64,000 nucleotides of DNA from Mixophyes australis (lineage: Eukaryota; Chordata; Amphibia; Anura; Limnodynastidae): assembly GCA_036250195.1 (NCBI GenBank), contig JAVHZZ010000011.1, positions 63,674,101 to 63,738,100 of the forward strand, read 5' to 3'. Shown one piece after another: positions 45,625 through 57,112 of this stretch. Both the position numbers and the translations under genes were made by a program. Below the pieces are notes generated by a model. The model saw only the letters and a program-made list of their open reading frames with translations, searched no databases and had not been told where the DNA came from. Each line of letters starts with the position of its first letter. Position 1 is the first letter of the stretch.

Positions 45625-45642
45625 TGGGGGCTCGTGAGCTTT
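45625..45642 (+). promoter_or_regulatory. Primer-binding site of the ERV
   Basis: TGGGGGCTCGT starts three bases after the LTR end and matches a tRNA-Pro primer for 11 bases; the following bases diverge. Confidence 0.75.
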
Positions 45643-45715
45643 GGAGGTTTCGTTGCTGATGATATGCAAGACCAACGGATTTCGGTTCCTCAACAAAGGG
45701 TGGAGACGCGTCATA

Positions 45716-45726
45716 AACGGGTAAGA
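45716..45726 (+). promoter_or_regulatory. Leader splice donor of the ERV
   Basis: AACGG-GTAAGAAC, with the donor GT at 45721, about 100 nt past the LTR, is the usual place for the subgenomic env donor. A good acceptor (TGTTTTTCTTTTCACAG) lies at 48551-48567. Confidence 0.55.
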
Positions 45727-46635
45727 ACGCATGGTGTTCAAAACCTGAATTTTACTCTGTGTTGCGAAACCGAATGTCCGTTTTGCATTATCTAGGGCAC
45801 GCTAACTAGAACCTAGGGACAAAAGAGAAAACTGTTTCTTTTTTCTGTCATTGTGCGTTTTAACTGTATTGCATTGTTTAGCGTATGTGTACTTCCTGCT
45901 GTGCGTACGCGAACTTCCGGTAAACTTGCCACGTGGCTAAACAATCGTTTTGATAGTTATTATACATGCATAGTATAATTACTTGTGAAAGCCTCTGAGA
46001 CATTATTACTATTGTTGGGAACTTTTGATTTTCTGCGCAGAAAAGGTGTATAGTGTGTGATGTTGTAACGTAGATACACTGTTTTATTGTTGAGGTGCTC
46101 AGTTGCTGTCTGACGAGGCGGATTGCCCAACTGAAGGACGGTATACAGGGCAGGTATACCGAATGCGAAAACTGGGTTTTCGCAAAGCGTTACCAATAGA
46201 TCGCAAGGTTTGCTAATAATTAGTATTGGTAGGCAGTGCGATCCGGTCGCACCATTAGTGCGAATTGGTGAAGCAGCTAGGAGGAATTATACTGGAAAGG
46301 CAGGTTGATTGTATCGACTTTGCGCTCCCAGCGATAATAAACTCAGCAGATTTTTGTGGTTGAGCCAGGGTATCGAGGAGCTGATAGCCCTTGGGGCCCA
46401 CAGTGATATTTCTGTATTAGGGACCCTCGCCAGGGGCGAGAAAAGCGAGTGAGCACGGCTAAAGGAAATACGTTCACCGAGGATTATAGATCTCTAGCGG
46501 TGAGTATAGCAACAGAGTTGAAATTATTAGGTGGAAAGAACAGAGCATTGCGGTGTGTCTGTATTTCACATTTGGCCGGAAGGAACAGAGCATTGCGGTG
46601 TGTCTGTGGTCCGGGTAGAAGGTATATTGTTCAAC

Positions 46636-48318
46636 ATGGGTGCTAAGCATACGCTAGAGATGGTCAGTGTACTGCCTAAGGAAGGCCCTATTGGTTCAGC
46701 GAGGTTTCTCATGTGTAAGAAATATGGTGCATATGCAACTGTGTATTGTGACACGTGGGTCGGGATGACCAAAGCTTGTGATAGGCCTTTCCCAACAATA
46801 GGGAGTTTTAATGCAGAGGTACTAAATACTGTAAAAGATAAAGTACGGTTGATTAAGTCAACGAAAGTGAGAAATGCACATAATCATTGTTTAAAATCGT
46901 GGCAAATGGAAGGTAACACGTGGCAGAGCAGCGAACGCACAGCGGAAGTGAGTGTAAGGAAAAACACGTGTTCAGCGGAAGTAAGCGTACCGGAAACAAG
47001 CATTCCGGAAGTGTGCGTTGCAAAGCGTGGCGAACTGAGCGCAAACACACCCCCGATAAATTCGGTCGGGGCGGGAAGTACAGCCAATACCAAAAATGTA
47101 AAAACTGTAACTAGTAAGTTGTATGTTGTTTAAAGTAACGTTAAAAGTAATGTTTCAGGAAAAAGAAGAGGAACGGTCCCACCAGCAGGGGCAGCTGCTG
47201 AAAGTGGTGAGGATAATGAAAAGGTTAACACAGGGGGAGACATCCATTGTACGGCAGCAGCAATTTCAGCAACTAGTTTTAGTGATTTGGTAGACTTACA
47301 TCCTGTCTGCACAGCAGCAGTTCCCAATGGGAAAGCAGACAATAATAGTGATGTTCCCTTAAAACATGTAGCAAAGCATGATCCATGCACTAGGTCTGAA
47401 ACATTTTCAATTTTGTCTGATTTCTCTGATCCTAGGAAAGATTTGACCAAATGTCAGCAGTTTATTAGATATTATGGTAATGTGTATGAGCCAACTAATA
47501 AAGATTGGCGAGTATTATTGAAGACCTGTCTTCCTCTCAATACTGATATACAAAAGTTCATTAATGATTGTGTGTTGGAGCAGGATGAATCCTTAACCGA
47601 GAATGATAAACAGGACAATATTAGACATATAATCACACAGTTGGCTATATATTTCCCAGTGATAGTGGACTGGAGTAAAATTTTTAGTATCCAGCAAAAA
47701 GATAGTGAAAATGCAGCAGACTATTTTTGCAGAGCTTTGATAGCAATGGGCAAATGTACTGGGGTACCAGACATAAAAGATAATCTATATTACAGAGAGG
47801 TTGCTGTTAAAGTTCTAATGGATGGCCTCAGGGAAAACTTGAAAAGCAGGGTGCAAACTTCATTACCATACTGGAAAGGAACCACTGTAAGTGCTCTCAG
47901 GGAGTCAGCTATAGAACATGATAAAAGTATAAACAAACAGAAAGAGACACTAAGTGATAGGGTAATGATGATAAGTATCCCAGCACTAGAGGGACTGCAC
48001 ACACGACCACCAGAATACAACCCACATAACAGGAAACCCAGAATAGTGAGATGTTACAATTGCAGAGAAGAAGGACACATTAGGAAAGATTGTAAAAAGG
48101 AAGAGAAACAACACAAGTTGAGGAAGTGTTTTCAAGGCAATAAAATAGGACACCTAGCAAAACATTGTGCAGACATGACAGGGACGTGCTTCTACTGCCA
48201 TAAGAAGGGACGCATGAGTAGGAACTGTGTAGAGAGAAGAATGAATACCTGGGTTGGAAATCACATAGACATCCACAAAGGAGGCGTACACTTCTCTCAG
48301 AGGTTCCCCTTTAATTGA
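46636..48318 (+). pseudogene. ERV gag with one internal stop
   Basis: Retroviral structural polyprotein. The start MGAKHTLEM at 46636 carries a Gly-2 that could be myristoylated. The frame is open to a TAA at 47131-47133 and continues in the same frame to 48318. The capsid region (about 47400-47950) is helical-looking with no stops. A PPEY motif near 48010 fits a late-budding motif. Three tandem zinc knuckles follow: CYNCREEGHIRKDC is canonical, CFQGNKIGHLAKHC lacks the second Cys, and CFYCHKKGRMSRNC has Arg for His. A 46-bp direct duplication containing CAGAGCATTGCGGTGTGTCTGT precedes the start (46535-46615). It is followed by sequence with almost no pol. Confidence 0.85.
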
Positions 48319-50975
48319 TTGCACACTCTGTAACAACTAATATTCTGGGGGAGAAATATAGCCGACTCTAGAGTTAATCTGTGGTGAGCATTAAGGTGCA
48401 AAATGTAGAAAGAAACTTATTTTTTTAAAAGTAATCTTTGTTGATTTCGTTTGTTCGTTTTATGTTGTCACATGTTTGTTTTCCTAAATCACTAGCCGAC
48501 GGCAAAGAATAGAAATGTTTGTTTTGTTTGCTGTTTTAAGATAACTATCTTGTTTTTCTTTTCACAGATAAAAGGGACACAAAAGAAGTATAGACAAGTG
48601 TTTAAAAGGGGTGAGATAGAGAAATAGAAGAATTACTCTTGAAAGACTAATTAACAATAGACAATTGGAACACTCTTTTGTTTTAGGCTGCAGTGACTCA
48701 TGATAATTTGTTTGGCTGAGAATCATTATCCAACAATGAAGTATGTACATACTTTGCTCCAAAATATCGTTTTATGTATTTCAGAGAAAATATGAGTCAC
48801 TAAGAGTACATTTTTACATTTCTCTATTATAAGTTAGAAAAGTCCGTTGAAAAGGTATGTAGTCAATGAGATACCGAGTTCTTACTGAACAAATGACGGA
48901 CGACACTGGATTGCACGGTTAAGACCCCCTAGTCAAGTATGGGGAGGGGTCATAGTTAGCAAATAGCTAAAGGGAACAGTGGAATGAATACAGCCATTTC
49001 CCCATAGAGTCAGAGTCCAATCCAGCTGTCATTTTGTTGTAAAAATCTCCCTTTCTACATGTATGTTTGTATTCAAACCTTTGTATTCCCATCATTCATT
49101 GCTTTCCTATTTCTCATTCTTTACACAAATGCTAGTCTCCCTCCCTCTCTCTCTCTCTCTCTCTCCATCGCTCTCTCTCTCCCTCTCTCTACCTCTCTCT
49201 CTCTCTCCCCCTCACTCTCTCTCTCCATCTCTCCCGCTCCCTCTCTCCCGCTCCCTCTCTCCCGCTCCCCCTCTCTCTCTCTCCCTCTCTCTCTCTGCTC
49301 TGGTAGAGATAAAATCAGACACAGTCTCAACAATGGGGCTAAAACATATTTTTATGTTTTTACATAAGACAAATTCAGAGATACACACACTAGATTTATA
49401 TGAGTTACAGAAACAGTCAGGGGTTTTGTTTTCATGTGTATAGAAACTGCTGATTTTAAGCAGAAAGGTTCTGTTGTGGAAATACGATTCATGTGTTATA
49501 GATTGCATATCTGTTTTGTTTTTTTGTTTTGGCTCGTGCCTCCTGTACAAAAATGTGCCTTTTTATGGATGCACAAAGGGTGGAGACAGGAGATTGCTAG
49601 AGGATAGGCATACAGATATGCATCTCTGTGTAGAACATTGGAGTAGGATTTTTACCACAAGATACGACAATGTGAAACCCTAGAAAATGTAGAATTTTCA
49701 TGTTTTATAATTTTCACTGTTAGACAGGCATGTACTGGATACTGTTATATTTGAAGAAAGTGTTATAGAAAGAGACCTCTTTGCCTTTCCCACTTAGTCA
49801 AGTAGCTGAATATGAGGTACTGAGAATGACATGTGAGTTGGCAGAGGGAAAATCGATTGATATACATTGGTCTTTAGCATTTTTCTAGTCTAGAGGGCGA
49901 TGTTGAGGTGACTGAGAAATCGTTTTATAGCAATACCAGCACATGATTAGGACACTACATAGAGGACTTTATACAGGGACACAGTTACCAATGGAAGTAG
50001 CTGCTAGTAAGGTCCACACTTTCACGCACAACCATACATGGCTGTCACACCAGGGAGAACATAGCTGTCAAATAGACAGCAGGGTTTTATGTGACAGCTA
50101 ACAAATCTATGTTTTGTTTTGTTTTTCGTTGTATTGTTTTAGTTTTAAAAAGGTGAACACACACACACATGCACGCATACACATATTGGTTAATATAGGA
50201 AGATTTGTGTTACCCGAGGGATAAACTGTCTGGAAGGTGAAGAGATGTGGTGAGGAGTCTGGTGGACTCTGGAGAGATGGACAAGATAGACTAATAGAGC
50301 CATCCCATATCCCTCCTGCTGATGGGTTTTCCTCCAGGTAAAACAAATACACGTCATCCAATTACCACCATGCAGGATCCTCAAGTATACACAGGTGTAC
50401 CAATGAAAAATGTCTGGGTAGAGGTGTATTGAAATGTGTCTAATGTATTACTGTATCATACTCAAAGCTTTTGTTATTCAATGTGATAGTCCTAGAGTTA
50501 TAATAGATGATAGGGTATTCATGTTATTGATAATAGATGTATAATGTATGAGTAGTGGTAACAAATCACATACTTTCAGTTAGCCATAAACCATTGTGAA
50601 CATAAAGTAGTGGTACTCGGTAGAATGAATTGAATAGACTAAGAGTTGGAACTTGATTGAAGTGCCACTAGTCCTTTCCCGCTACCAAGAGATCACCCCT
50701 GGGCAGACTCCTAACCTAACCTGTCAGTTTTTGAAATGTTCTTGACCCCTCGTGAGATGAGATTGTAACTGGGAGGCTAGGTTAGACCTTGAGAGAAGGT
50801 AAATAGTGAGACAGCAACCGAGAACGTCCAAAACACTGTTTCCTGAAAGGTCACACTAACTGTCAGGATGTTGGATCAGGAGAGTAAGTCGTGGAGCAGT
50901 AATTTCTTAAGCTTAGGTTATTTGCCAGACAGGTACCAGGTGTAGGCTACCAGCCTCACGGCTTCAAGGGTAGCA
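48319..50975 (+). pseudogene. ERV interior with pol almost entirely lost
   Basis: Where pol should be, only one block is suggestive: TCELAEGKSIDIHWSLAF near 49833-49890, similar to the RNase H stretch before its second catalytic Asp. No RT YxDD or integrase motif was found. It contains a splice-acceptor-like tract at 48551-48567, a CT-rich simple repeat (49139-49305) and an (AC)n run near 50158-50170. Open frames over the CT repeat are not genes. Confidence 0.5.
49139..49305. repeat. (CT)n-rich simple repeat
   Basis: A CTCTCTCCC-type imperfect run. Ser/Leu-rich and Arg/Glu-rich open frames on the two strands derive from it. Confidence 0.9.
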
Positions 50976-51770
50976 GAGACACACTGGTGCCCATACCACC
51001 CACTGCAGAGGGGCCAACACTCAGAGAAGGGTCTAAGGGCACTCATGAGTCTGTACTGGAAGGCCTCGGATGCAGTTAGTAGCACCTGAGCCAAAGGCTA
51101 AGACTGTTGTCCAGCATGAAGTTGTAGTTTTTCCTCTTTTGTGTTCTCTCATTTCACTCTCTTCTCAGGACGGTTAATTCTTTTGATTATTAGCAGGTGA
51201 CAGAGACTGGTTCAGGTAATGATAAGGAGGTATTGGGGAGGAAGAAGTTAGTAGCATAATCAGTCCGGCCAATTACTCTATTCAATTCAGGGGTAAAGGA
51301 AAATTTGGAAACCTTGGAGCTTGGAGAAAGTGCGAGGGGCTATTGTCTGAGTAGCATTACGTCCGTAAGTACGGCAACCCCATAGTAAAAAAAGGAGACA
51401 CACCCAGGGATGCCAGTCCAGTAATATTCGGACTTGAGCAGGCATCCTTGAGAATGATTATCATTCTTGGGAGGGTAAGGTTTTAGACCAAACAAAGTGC
51501 TGGGCATGCTCACACGTGCCTCAGTGATTATATCAAGTAGGATTAGTTCTCTTTCCACTAAATATTCTTGAGGTACCCGAACTATGGGTGGGAGGTCACT
51601 AGGGGAAAAAGTAGGACACCTAGGTCCCTTAGTCTGAAGTCTCCCAATGCTTTACAAGCCGATCACTGTTAAATCTGGGTATTGGGAGACTGGGAAGAAC
51701 GAACAGACAATAGCCCGCCCACAAGTGTTGATGAAAAGAACTGGTGACATTATTAGATGTGTGTATATTA
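50976..51770 (+). pseudogene. Decayed env copy (env1)
   Basis: Homologous at the DNA level to the start of the env at 53349. Shared landmarks: CACCCACTGCAG upstream; a start followed by a T-rich signal-peptide stretch near 51117; GCGAGGGGCTATTGTCTGA near 51332; GATGCCAGTCC near 51408; TGCTCACACGTGCCTCA near 51507, the place of the CxxC motif in env2; GGGTGGGAGG near 51583. Numerous stops and frameshifts. It is followed at about 450 bp by its own polypurine tract and the diverged LTR at 52223, so it belongs to an older provirus 3' end. Confidence 0.75.
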
Positions 51771-52222
51771 ACGCAAGCTGAAGGAGATTGCATATGACAT
51801 TATTGATAGACATAGGATGATGCTATTGATGAACATGAAGTGTTTACATGTATTCTGAGCTTAAAGACATGCGTTGGACAGAAGAACCTGTTAAACTTGA
51901 AGAACTGTAGTAGAGAATTCTGTATAGCTGATACACGTTCTACTGTACCATGTACCTTTCCAAATAATGTATTAAGTGTTTTATTGCACCCTTGAAGGGC
52001 ATACAAAAGGTTATCTCCAAGCTCCAGAAGTGTACGGTTTATAGTAAAAGAAGAAGTCGTTTAGAGGATTAAGACTCTCTCTTATGATAACTTGTTTAGA
52101 TCTGCAAACAGCGTGGACATACACCAAGGGGGATTTGTATTACATAACAATGAAATGTGGTACTGAGATCCTGCATATAACATCTTTAAGGTGATAGTTT
52201 ATTGTACTATCAAAGGGTGGAC

Positions 52223-52444
52223 TGTCAAAGTCGTATAATTGGATGAACGAAAGTATATTGGTTTAATATTGGTTTGCCGTGCGTATTGCGAAGCGTACGC
52301 CACGTGTTACGTGATGTGGTGCGTTCGCACGGTAAAATACACACGCACACACTCGCATTACAACAGTTTGTTATTTATATAATTTCATATTGGTTCTGTT
52401 ACACTGTAATTCAGGAGCAGATAGTATTCGGTTTATTATTAGTC

Positions 52445-52517
<73 letters not shown>

Positions 52518-52535
52518 TAGATAGATATAATCAAC

Positions 52536-52566
<31 letters not shown>

Positions 52567-53173
52567 TTGTAGTGTTATTAAAGGTTTAGGTAATAGGAAG
52601 GGTGTCATGCCTGATATCATACTGAAGCCCTAATCATCAGCAGCTGTCTGCAGTCGGCGAAGAGATCGCACATTGCATACTTTAGTTATTGATATTAGAG
52701 AGTAAAACCTTTGTATGATACTGGCTATGAAAAGGAGCAGACCCCCTGGAGAGAAGACCCCCACCTTTGGATTCCTTAGATTGAATCAACCTATTACCTG
52801 TCTGGCCTGGACCCACTCAACGTCTGGACCTATAGAAACAATCTACGTCATCTCTATTGTTCACAATGAAACACTGACTGTATATATATTAGTTGCATCT
52901 CACTGGGGCCTCAGTCAACTCTGACACAATATTCTATACAGAATATTGTCCATCGGGTCCGGTGGTTGCGCAGCGTGCGCAAGCGATTGCATTTGGTATG
53001 TACTTATCTTTTGGTATTGGCTGTGCTGTACTGTACTTTATCATGATATAATAATGTATTGAATTGTTGACTATTTACATCTGTTAAAAATAAATCACTT
53101 TGTGCTTTGGACACACATACAATTGATTGGGCAATGCTTATTTTAAAACGATAGAATTACTTTAATAACTACA
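52223..53173 (+). repeat. Diverged internal ERV LTR (LTR-b)
   Basis: Directly after a polypurine tract CAAAGGGTGGAC it begins TGTCAAAGTCGTATAATTGG, like the outer LTRs. It shares blocks with them (CACCTTTGGATTCCTTAG, AAATAAATC..TTTGTGCTTTGGA) but is clearly older and carries an (AT)n expansion (52446-52560). A TATATATA box lies near 52880. The 3' edge is approximate. No primer-binding site follows; instead sequence homologous to the env upstream region starts at once. Confidence 0.78.
52446..52560. repeat. (AT)n microsatellite
   Basis: Long AT dinucleotide run, interrupted by GATAGATAGATA. Confidence 0.95.
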
Positions 53174-53348
53174 TCACTGAAGGTTGCAGAGAGAGACACT
53201 TGGGTCCATTTCACCCACTGCAGGAGAGTCCATAATCCGGAGAAAGTGCAAGACAAGACTCAGACCGACGACATAGAGCTGTCACTAGTGAGCCTGTTCC
53301 GGGAGACCTAAAGCCTGCAGTTGAGACACCTGAACCATCTTTCCAGCG

Positions 53349-55132
53349 ATGGAGTGGCGGTTTTTCTTTTTCTTTTGTTCCAGGATTTTCCTTGTTTTTA
53401 CTTTTTCTAGGACATTCTATTTTTGTGAAGGAGGATGGAGGATGGAGGAGAGTTCTGGGAGTGATACGGATGAAATAGAGGCCGAAGAAAAGTTAATAGG
53501 ATATCCTGAGCAGCCCATTATCAAACTTGGTCCAGGGGTTATGAAAAGGTCTGCTAGCTCAGGAACTCGGAGGCAGTGTGAGGGGCTATTGTCTGATGAG
53601 TATTGTATCTGCAAGTTCTGCAACTCCCTAGTTGACGAGAGATGCATCCAACGATGCCAGTCCCCCAGTACTCTGAATATAGGCGGGCATCCTTTGGAGG
53701 ATTATCACTCCCTGGTGGGTAAGGTGCTAAACCAAACTGAGTGTTGGGTGTGCTCTCACGTGCCTCAAGGGCAGCATAACATAGGACTAGTGCCATTCCC
53801 GCTAAACATATCCGAAGTACTCGAATTAAGGGGTGGGAGGCCCATAGAAGGGAGGTACAATAACACTAGGTCCCCTAGTCTGACGCTTCGACAATACTCC
53901 ATAGGCAGATCTTTGCTGTGCCTAAACATATCTCACGCCTGGAGAATTGGGAGGCTGACCTATCAGATCAGACAATGGCTCGCCACACTCATTTTAGAGA
54001 GAGACTCACAAGGTCACTACTAGGCAGGAATGCTGATGGAAGTCACAAGTTAGGGCGTATAACCAAACATAAGAAGGTATCTATTGGAAAAGTCTCTACA
54101 GATAAATGTGAAAATATCATTAATGCCGACACGTGTCTAGAGCAGATGGAGATACTAGGCATGGGTAGTTTTATCAAAACTCTGTGTGATATAATTCATG
54201 GGCATACTGTTCCTTATGTTCTCCCTGATGATGTGTATTTTGTTTGTAGAAGGAAAGCTTATTCCTGGGTGACTCCGAGTTCCAAGGGCTTGTGTTTCCT
54301 AGCTAAACTGGTTCCTGAAATCATGACTATTACTCATGAAGAAATGGTAGATATTCACAAGACAACATCACCACCATACATACACACACAGTATGAACAC
54401 CGTGGCAAGAGAAATATGATTCCTGGTGAGGAACCCATAGCTACAAAATTGATTAGTGAAACTGCTGGTTTCCAAGTTATGGTTGCTCTAGATCTCACCA
54501 GGACCGCTCGGGGAACATTAAACTTTAAATATATCCAAGACCTAGCTAAATTAATAGATAATATCACCGAGATGTATGATGACACTTTCAGGTATACTGG
54601 AAGGGAGCTACAAGCGTACAAGAAGGAGTTGGTGCAACATAGACTGGTACTAAATTATCTCACCTCTATTACTGGTGGGTACTGTGTGACACTGGCCACC
54701 CAGTTCGGTGTCAAATGTTGCACGTACATTACAAATAATACGGAAGACTCTAAAGAGGTTATAGACCGGAAGATGGATGAAATTTTGCAGCTGAAATGGG
54801 AATTTCGAAAGAGCCATAATTCTTCGTTATATGAGGTCGGGGAAAAGGTGGCGGGTTGGTTCTCATGGTTGAACCCAGCAAAATGGTTCTCCGGTCTGGG
54901 GGAGTGGGTACAGGAAATGATTGCGAGTGTAGGTAAGCTCCTTCTCCTTATACTGGGTGTCATCTTAGCAATTGGTTTAGTTGTCAAATGTGTTCCTACT
55001 GTGTTGAAGTGTGGAAAACGGTCTCATAAGAGTAACACTGAGAAAGAGACTGAAAGGGTGGTACCAGATACCGAGATCATGGTCTGTGGAGAAGTATTGT
55101 ACAATCCTGAACTTGAAACGGTGATTGGGTGA
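53349..55132 (+). pseudogene. ERV env (env2), one frameshift
   Basis: Retroviral envelope glycoprotein. ATG 53349 opens a hydrophobic signal peptide (MEWRFFFFFCSRIFLVFTF). The surface part contains CWVC (residues 132-135 of the first frame) preceded by an N-glycosylation site. The first frame ends at 54023 and a second overlapping frame, 53918-55132, carries the rest, so a frameshift lies around 53920-54020. In the second frame: RGKR at residues 162-165 (a furin-type site), an ectodomain with GGYC and CC separated by ten residues (256, 267-268), a W-rich membrane-proximal stretch, a transmembrane helix (about 341-357) and a tail of about 45 residues. The second polypurine tract and the 3' LTR follow at 55150-55162. 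This is the best preserved env of the two. Confidence 0.88.
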
Positions 55133-55149
55133 TAGTTTATTACACTATC

Positions 55150-55161
55150 AAAGGGTGGAAC
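55150..55161 (+). promoter_or_regulatory. ERV polypurine tract
   Basis: AAAGGGTGGAAC immediately before the 3' LTR; a near-identical tract precedes the internal LTR at 52211-52222. Confidence 0.8.
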
Positions 55162-56000
55162 TGTCGAAGTCAGTAAATTGGATAAAGTCATTTCAATTAA
55201 AGTCTAGCAAACTTGGTTGTCTTTGTTTGAAAAGATGCGTACGGTACGCATCGACGTACAAGGGCACGCTACGGCGTGAAAGGGCATACGCATCCACTAC
55301 ACGTGGCAGCAACAGTAATTGGTCTTTTACCATACATTCGCACTAACACGCATACTTATAAAATAGTACACATTAATGGTAGTTGCAACACATAGTCAGT
55401 TATGTCGAAATATAGTAGTATTTATATGTTATATCAGAGTTACATGCATATTAGTGAAATACACGGAACGGGTTAAAGGAAATACATCATGAGTGGTATC
55501 ATAATGAACCTTGTTACATATCCTACTGTTTGGTTCACTCTGCGAGGGAATCGCAGAGTGCATACGCAAGTTATGAATGATAGGGAATTATGAACTACTT
55601 AAGACTAAGGAATCCTGGCGGGAAGAGCAGAGCATACCCCCTGCAGAGATGACCCCCTTCTTTGGATTCCTTAGGATGAACCAGCCAATGATTGACGACC
55701 CCTTGGACATTCCTGAGACCCGGACCAATAGATGCAAGCCATACCATCTTCATTGTATTACTGTATTTGATTGTGTATATAAGCAGCAGCTTGTGATCCA
55801 GAGTGCAGACATCTTGTCCCCAGACTTCAGGATTGAATGACTGCACTGGATCCAGAGCGCCTGCGATAAGTAACGGCTGTATTTACTATTACTTCGCTTG
55901 AGCATATTTTTCCACTTATTGCGAATAAATCTTTGTGCTTTGGAAACACAAATCGAGGTTCGACAATCGTTATTGGTTAGCGACAATACGGACATTAACA
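55162..56000 (+). repeat. ERV 3' LTR
   Basis: 839 bp, nearly identical to 44783-45621, with TATATAAG near 55776, AATAAA at 55924-55929 and the GATGCGTACGGTACGCATC palindrome at 55234-55252. It ends CATTAACA, then ATT. Low divergence between the outer LTRs implies a comparatively recent insertion. Confidence 0.95.
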
Positions 56001-56123
56001 ATTAGATAGCCATATGTTTGTATAGGTTTTTGGTGTGACCTATTGTTTGATTCTACTACGAGCAGCTTTTCTTAGATTATTTGCGCCTGTTTGACTGAGT
56101 ATACCATCTGTTTATTAGTATTT

Positions 56124-56830
56124 ATATACTGCAAGGCACTGTATCTCTTCACCACAGCTGCCAGTTTCTCATACGTCTGAGGATCCACCTGCAGTGCCCA
56201 CCTTTGGGGCCTTTGGTCCATACCCCAGGTGCAATGGTCAATGGATAGAATTTTGATCATTCTGCCTGCAGTATTTTTTTCTGGCTATAACCACTTCTTC
56301 AGTGCTCTTCCAAGTTCAACAAGCTAAGCCCAAACTGGTTAATCTTTGGAGAGTCTCCAGTCATGATATCATTGGGCCTCCCCTGCTCTGATGACTCCAA
56401 CCCTCACCAAGATGGCAGTTTTCAGTCGCTGATAGTCGCCAGCCTGGTCCTCATCCAGGTCTATATAGGTGTGCTGTGCTTCCCCTGAAAGATAGGGAGT
56501 CAGGTGTTAAGACCAAGTTCCAGGTGGCCACTTGGCTCGGATGGTGGCATGCTCAAACGCTATCAAATATGCCTCCACGTCATCATCTGAATTTAATTTC
56601 TGCAACATGGGGGTAGCTGGAGCCTCCCTGTCCAATCTCCCCAGAGTCATCTCCTCATGGAGAAGATGGGTACATTCTCCTCCTGTACTGCTGCCACATT
56701 CACTAGGGATCTTAAAATGTCTTCCATTCCCACAGAAATTTGTGGTGGGAAGTGGAACCTAGCTTCCTTCAGCATTCACAGGCAAATAACATATTTGTCT
56801 GGACCACACCCAATTCACATCTTAGTGACC
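56124..56830 (-). pseudogene. gag of the Gmr1-like element
   Basis: Minus-strand Gag of the Ty3-type element whose pol lies at 42080-44573. Readable blocks are MLQKLNSDDDVEAYLIAFEH near 56600, KWPPGTWS near 56530, SGEAQHTYIDLDEDQAGDYQ near 56490-56430 and AILVRVGV near 56410; then stops. It breaks at the 14-bp duplication 56124-56137. Frame shifts and stops make it non-functional. Confidence 0.78.
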
Positions 56831-56837
56831 TACCAGG

Positions 56838-57112
56838 TGTGACACTACAATTACCAGCAGTTTTACAACCTATTTTTCTTTCAAAGCTGACAAGTGCTTT
56901 AGAAATCCACACTGGCACTACACTGACCAGCAGTTTATTTGTTTTGTTTTTTAAAACTTTTGCAACTCACACAGCTGCTAATCAGTCCCAAGTACACTGG
57001 TTTCTTGGACTTTCCTCTTTGTCTCTCCACAGCAACAACATATAAACAGAGCCCCCCCTCCCACACACACACTGCAATTGACAGCATTACCTATGAGTAA
57101 CTGGCCCCGACA
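56838..57112 (-). repeat. Candidate 5' LTR of the Gmr1-like element
   Basis: On the minus strand it runs TGTCGGGGCCAG...TAGTGTCACA, about 275 bp, and is followed after two bases by TGGTAGGTCACTAAG, a plausible primer-binding site. A TTTATATG sequence near 57045 could be the TATA box. The partner LTR is missing, so the limits are inferred from TG/CA ends and position. Confidence 0.5.

Larger units (their letters stand above)
44783..56000 (+). mobile_element. Endogenous retrovirus (gamma-type), defective, with an extra internal LTR
   Basis: The outer LTRs are both 839 bp (44783-45621 and 55162-56000) and almost identical: I count about eight differences. The primer-binding site TGGGGGCTCGT matches the first 11 bases expected for tRNA-Pro. 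Internal order: leader with splice donor, gag (one stop), almost no recognisable pol, a decayed env copy, polypurine tract and a diverged LTR (52223-53173), then a second env and a second polypurine tract. Only ATT is shared by both outer flanks. The host sequence is an AT-rich insert within a Gmr1-like gag. No full pol is present, so it cannot be autonomous. Confidence 0.9.

Noticed and set aside
49059..49443. Ser/Leu-rich and Arg/Glu-rich open frames
   Set aside because: They are translations of a CT-rich simple repeat on the two strands, with no other coding signal.
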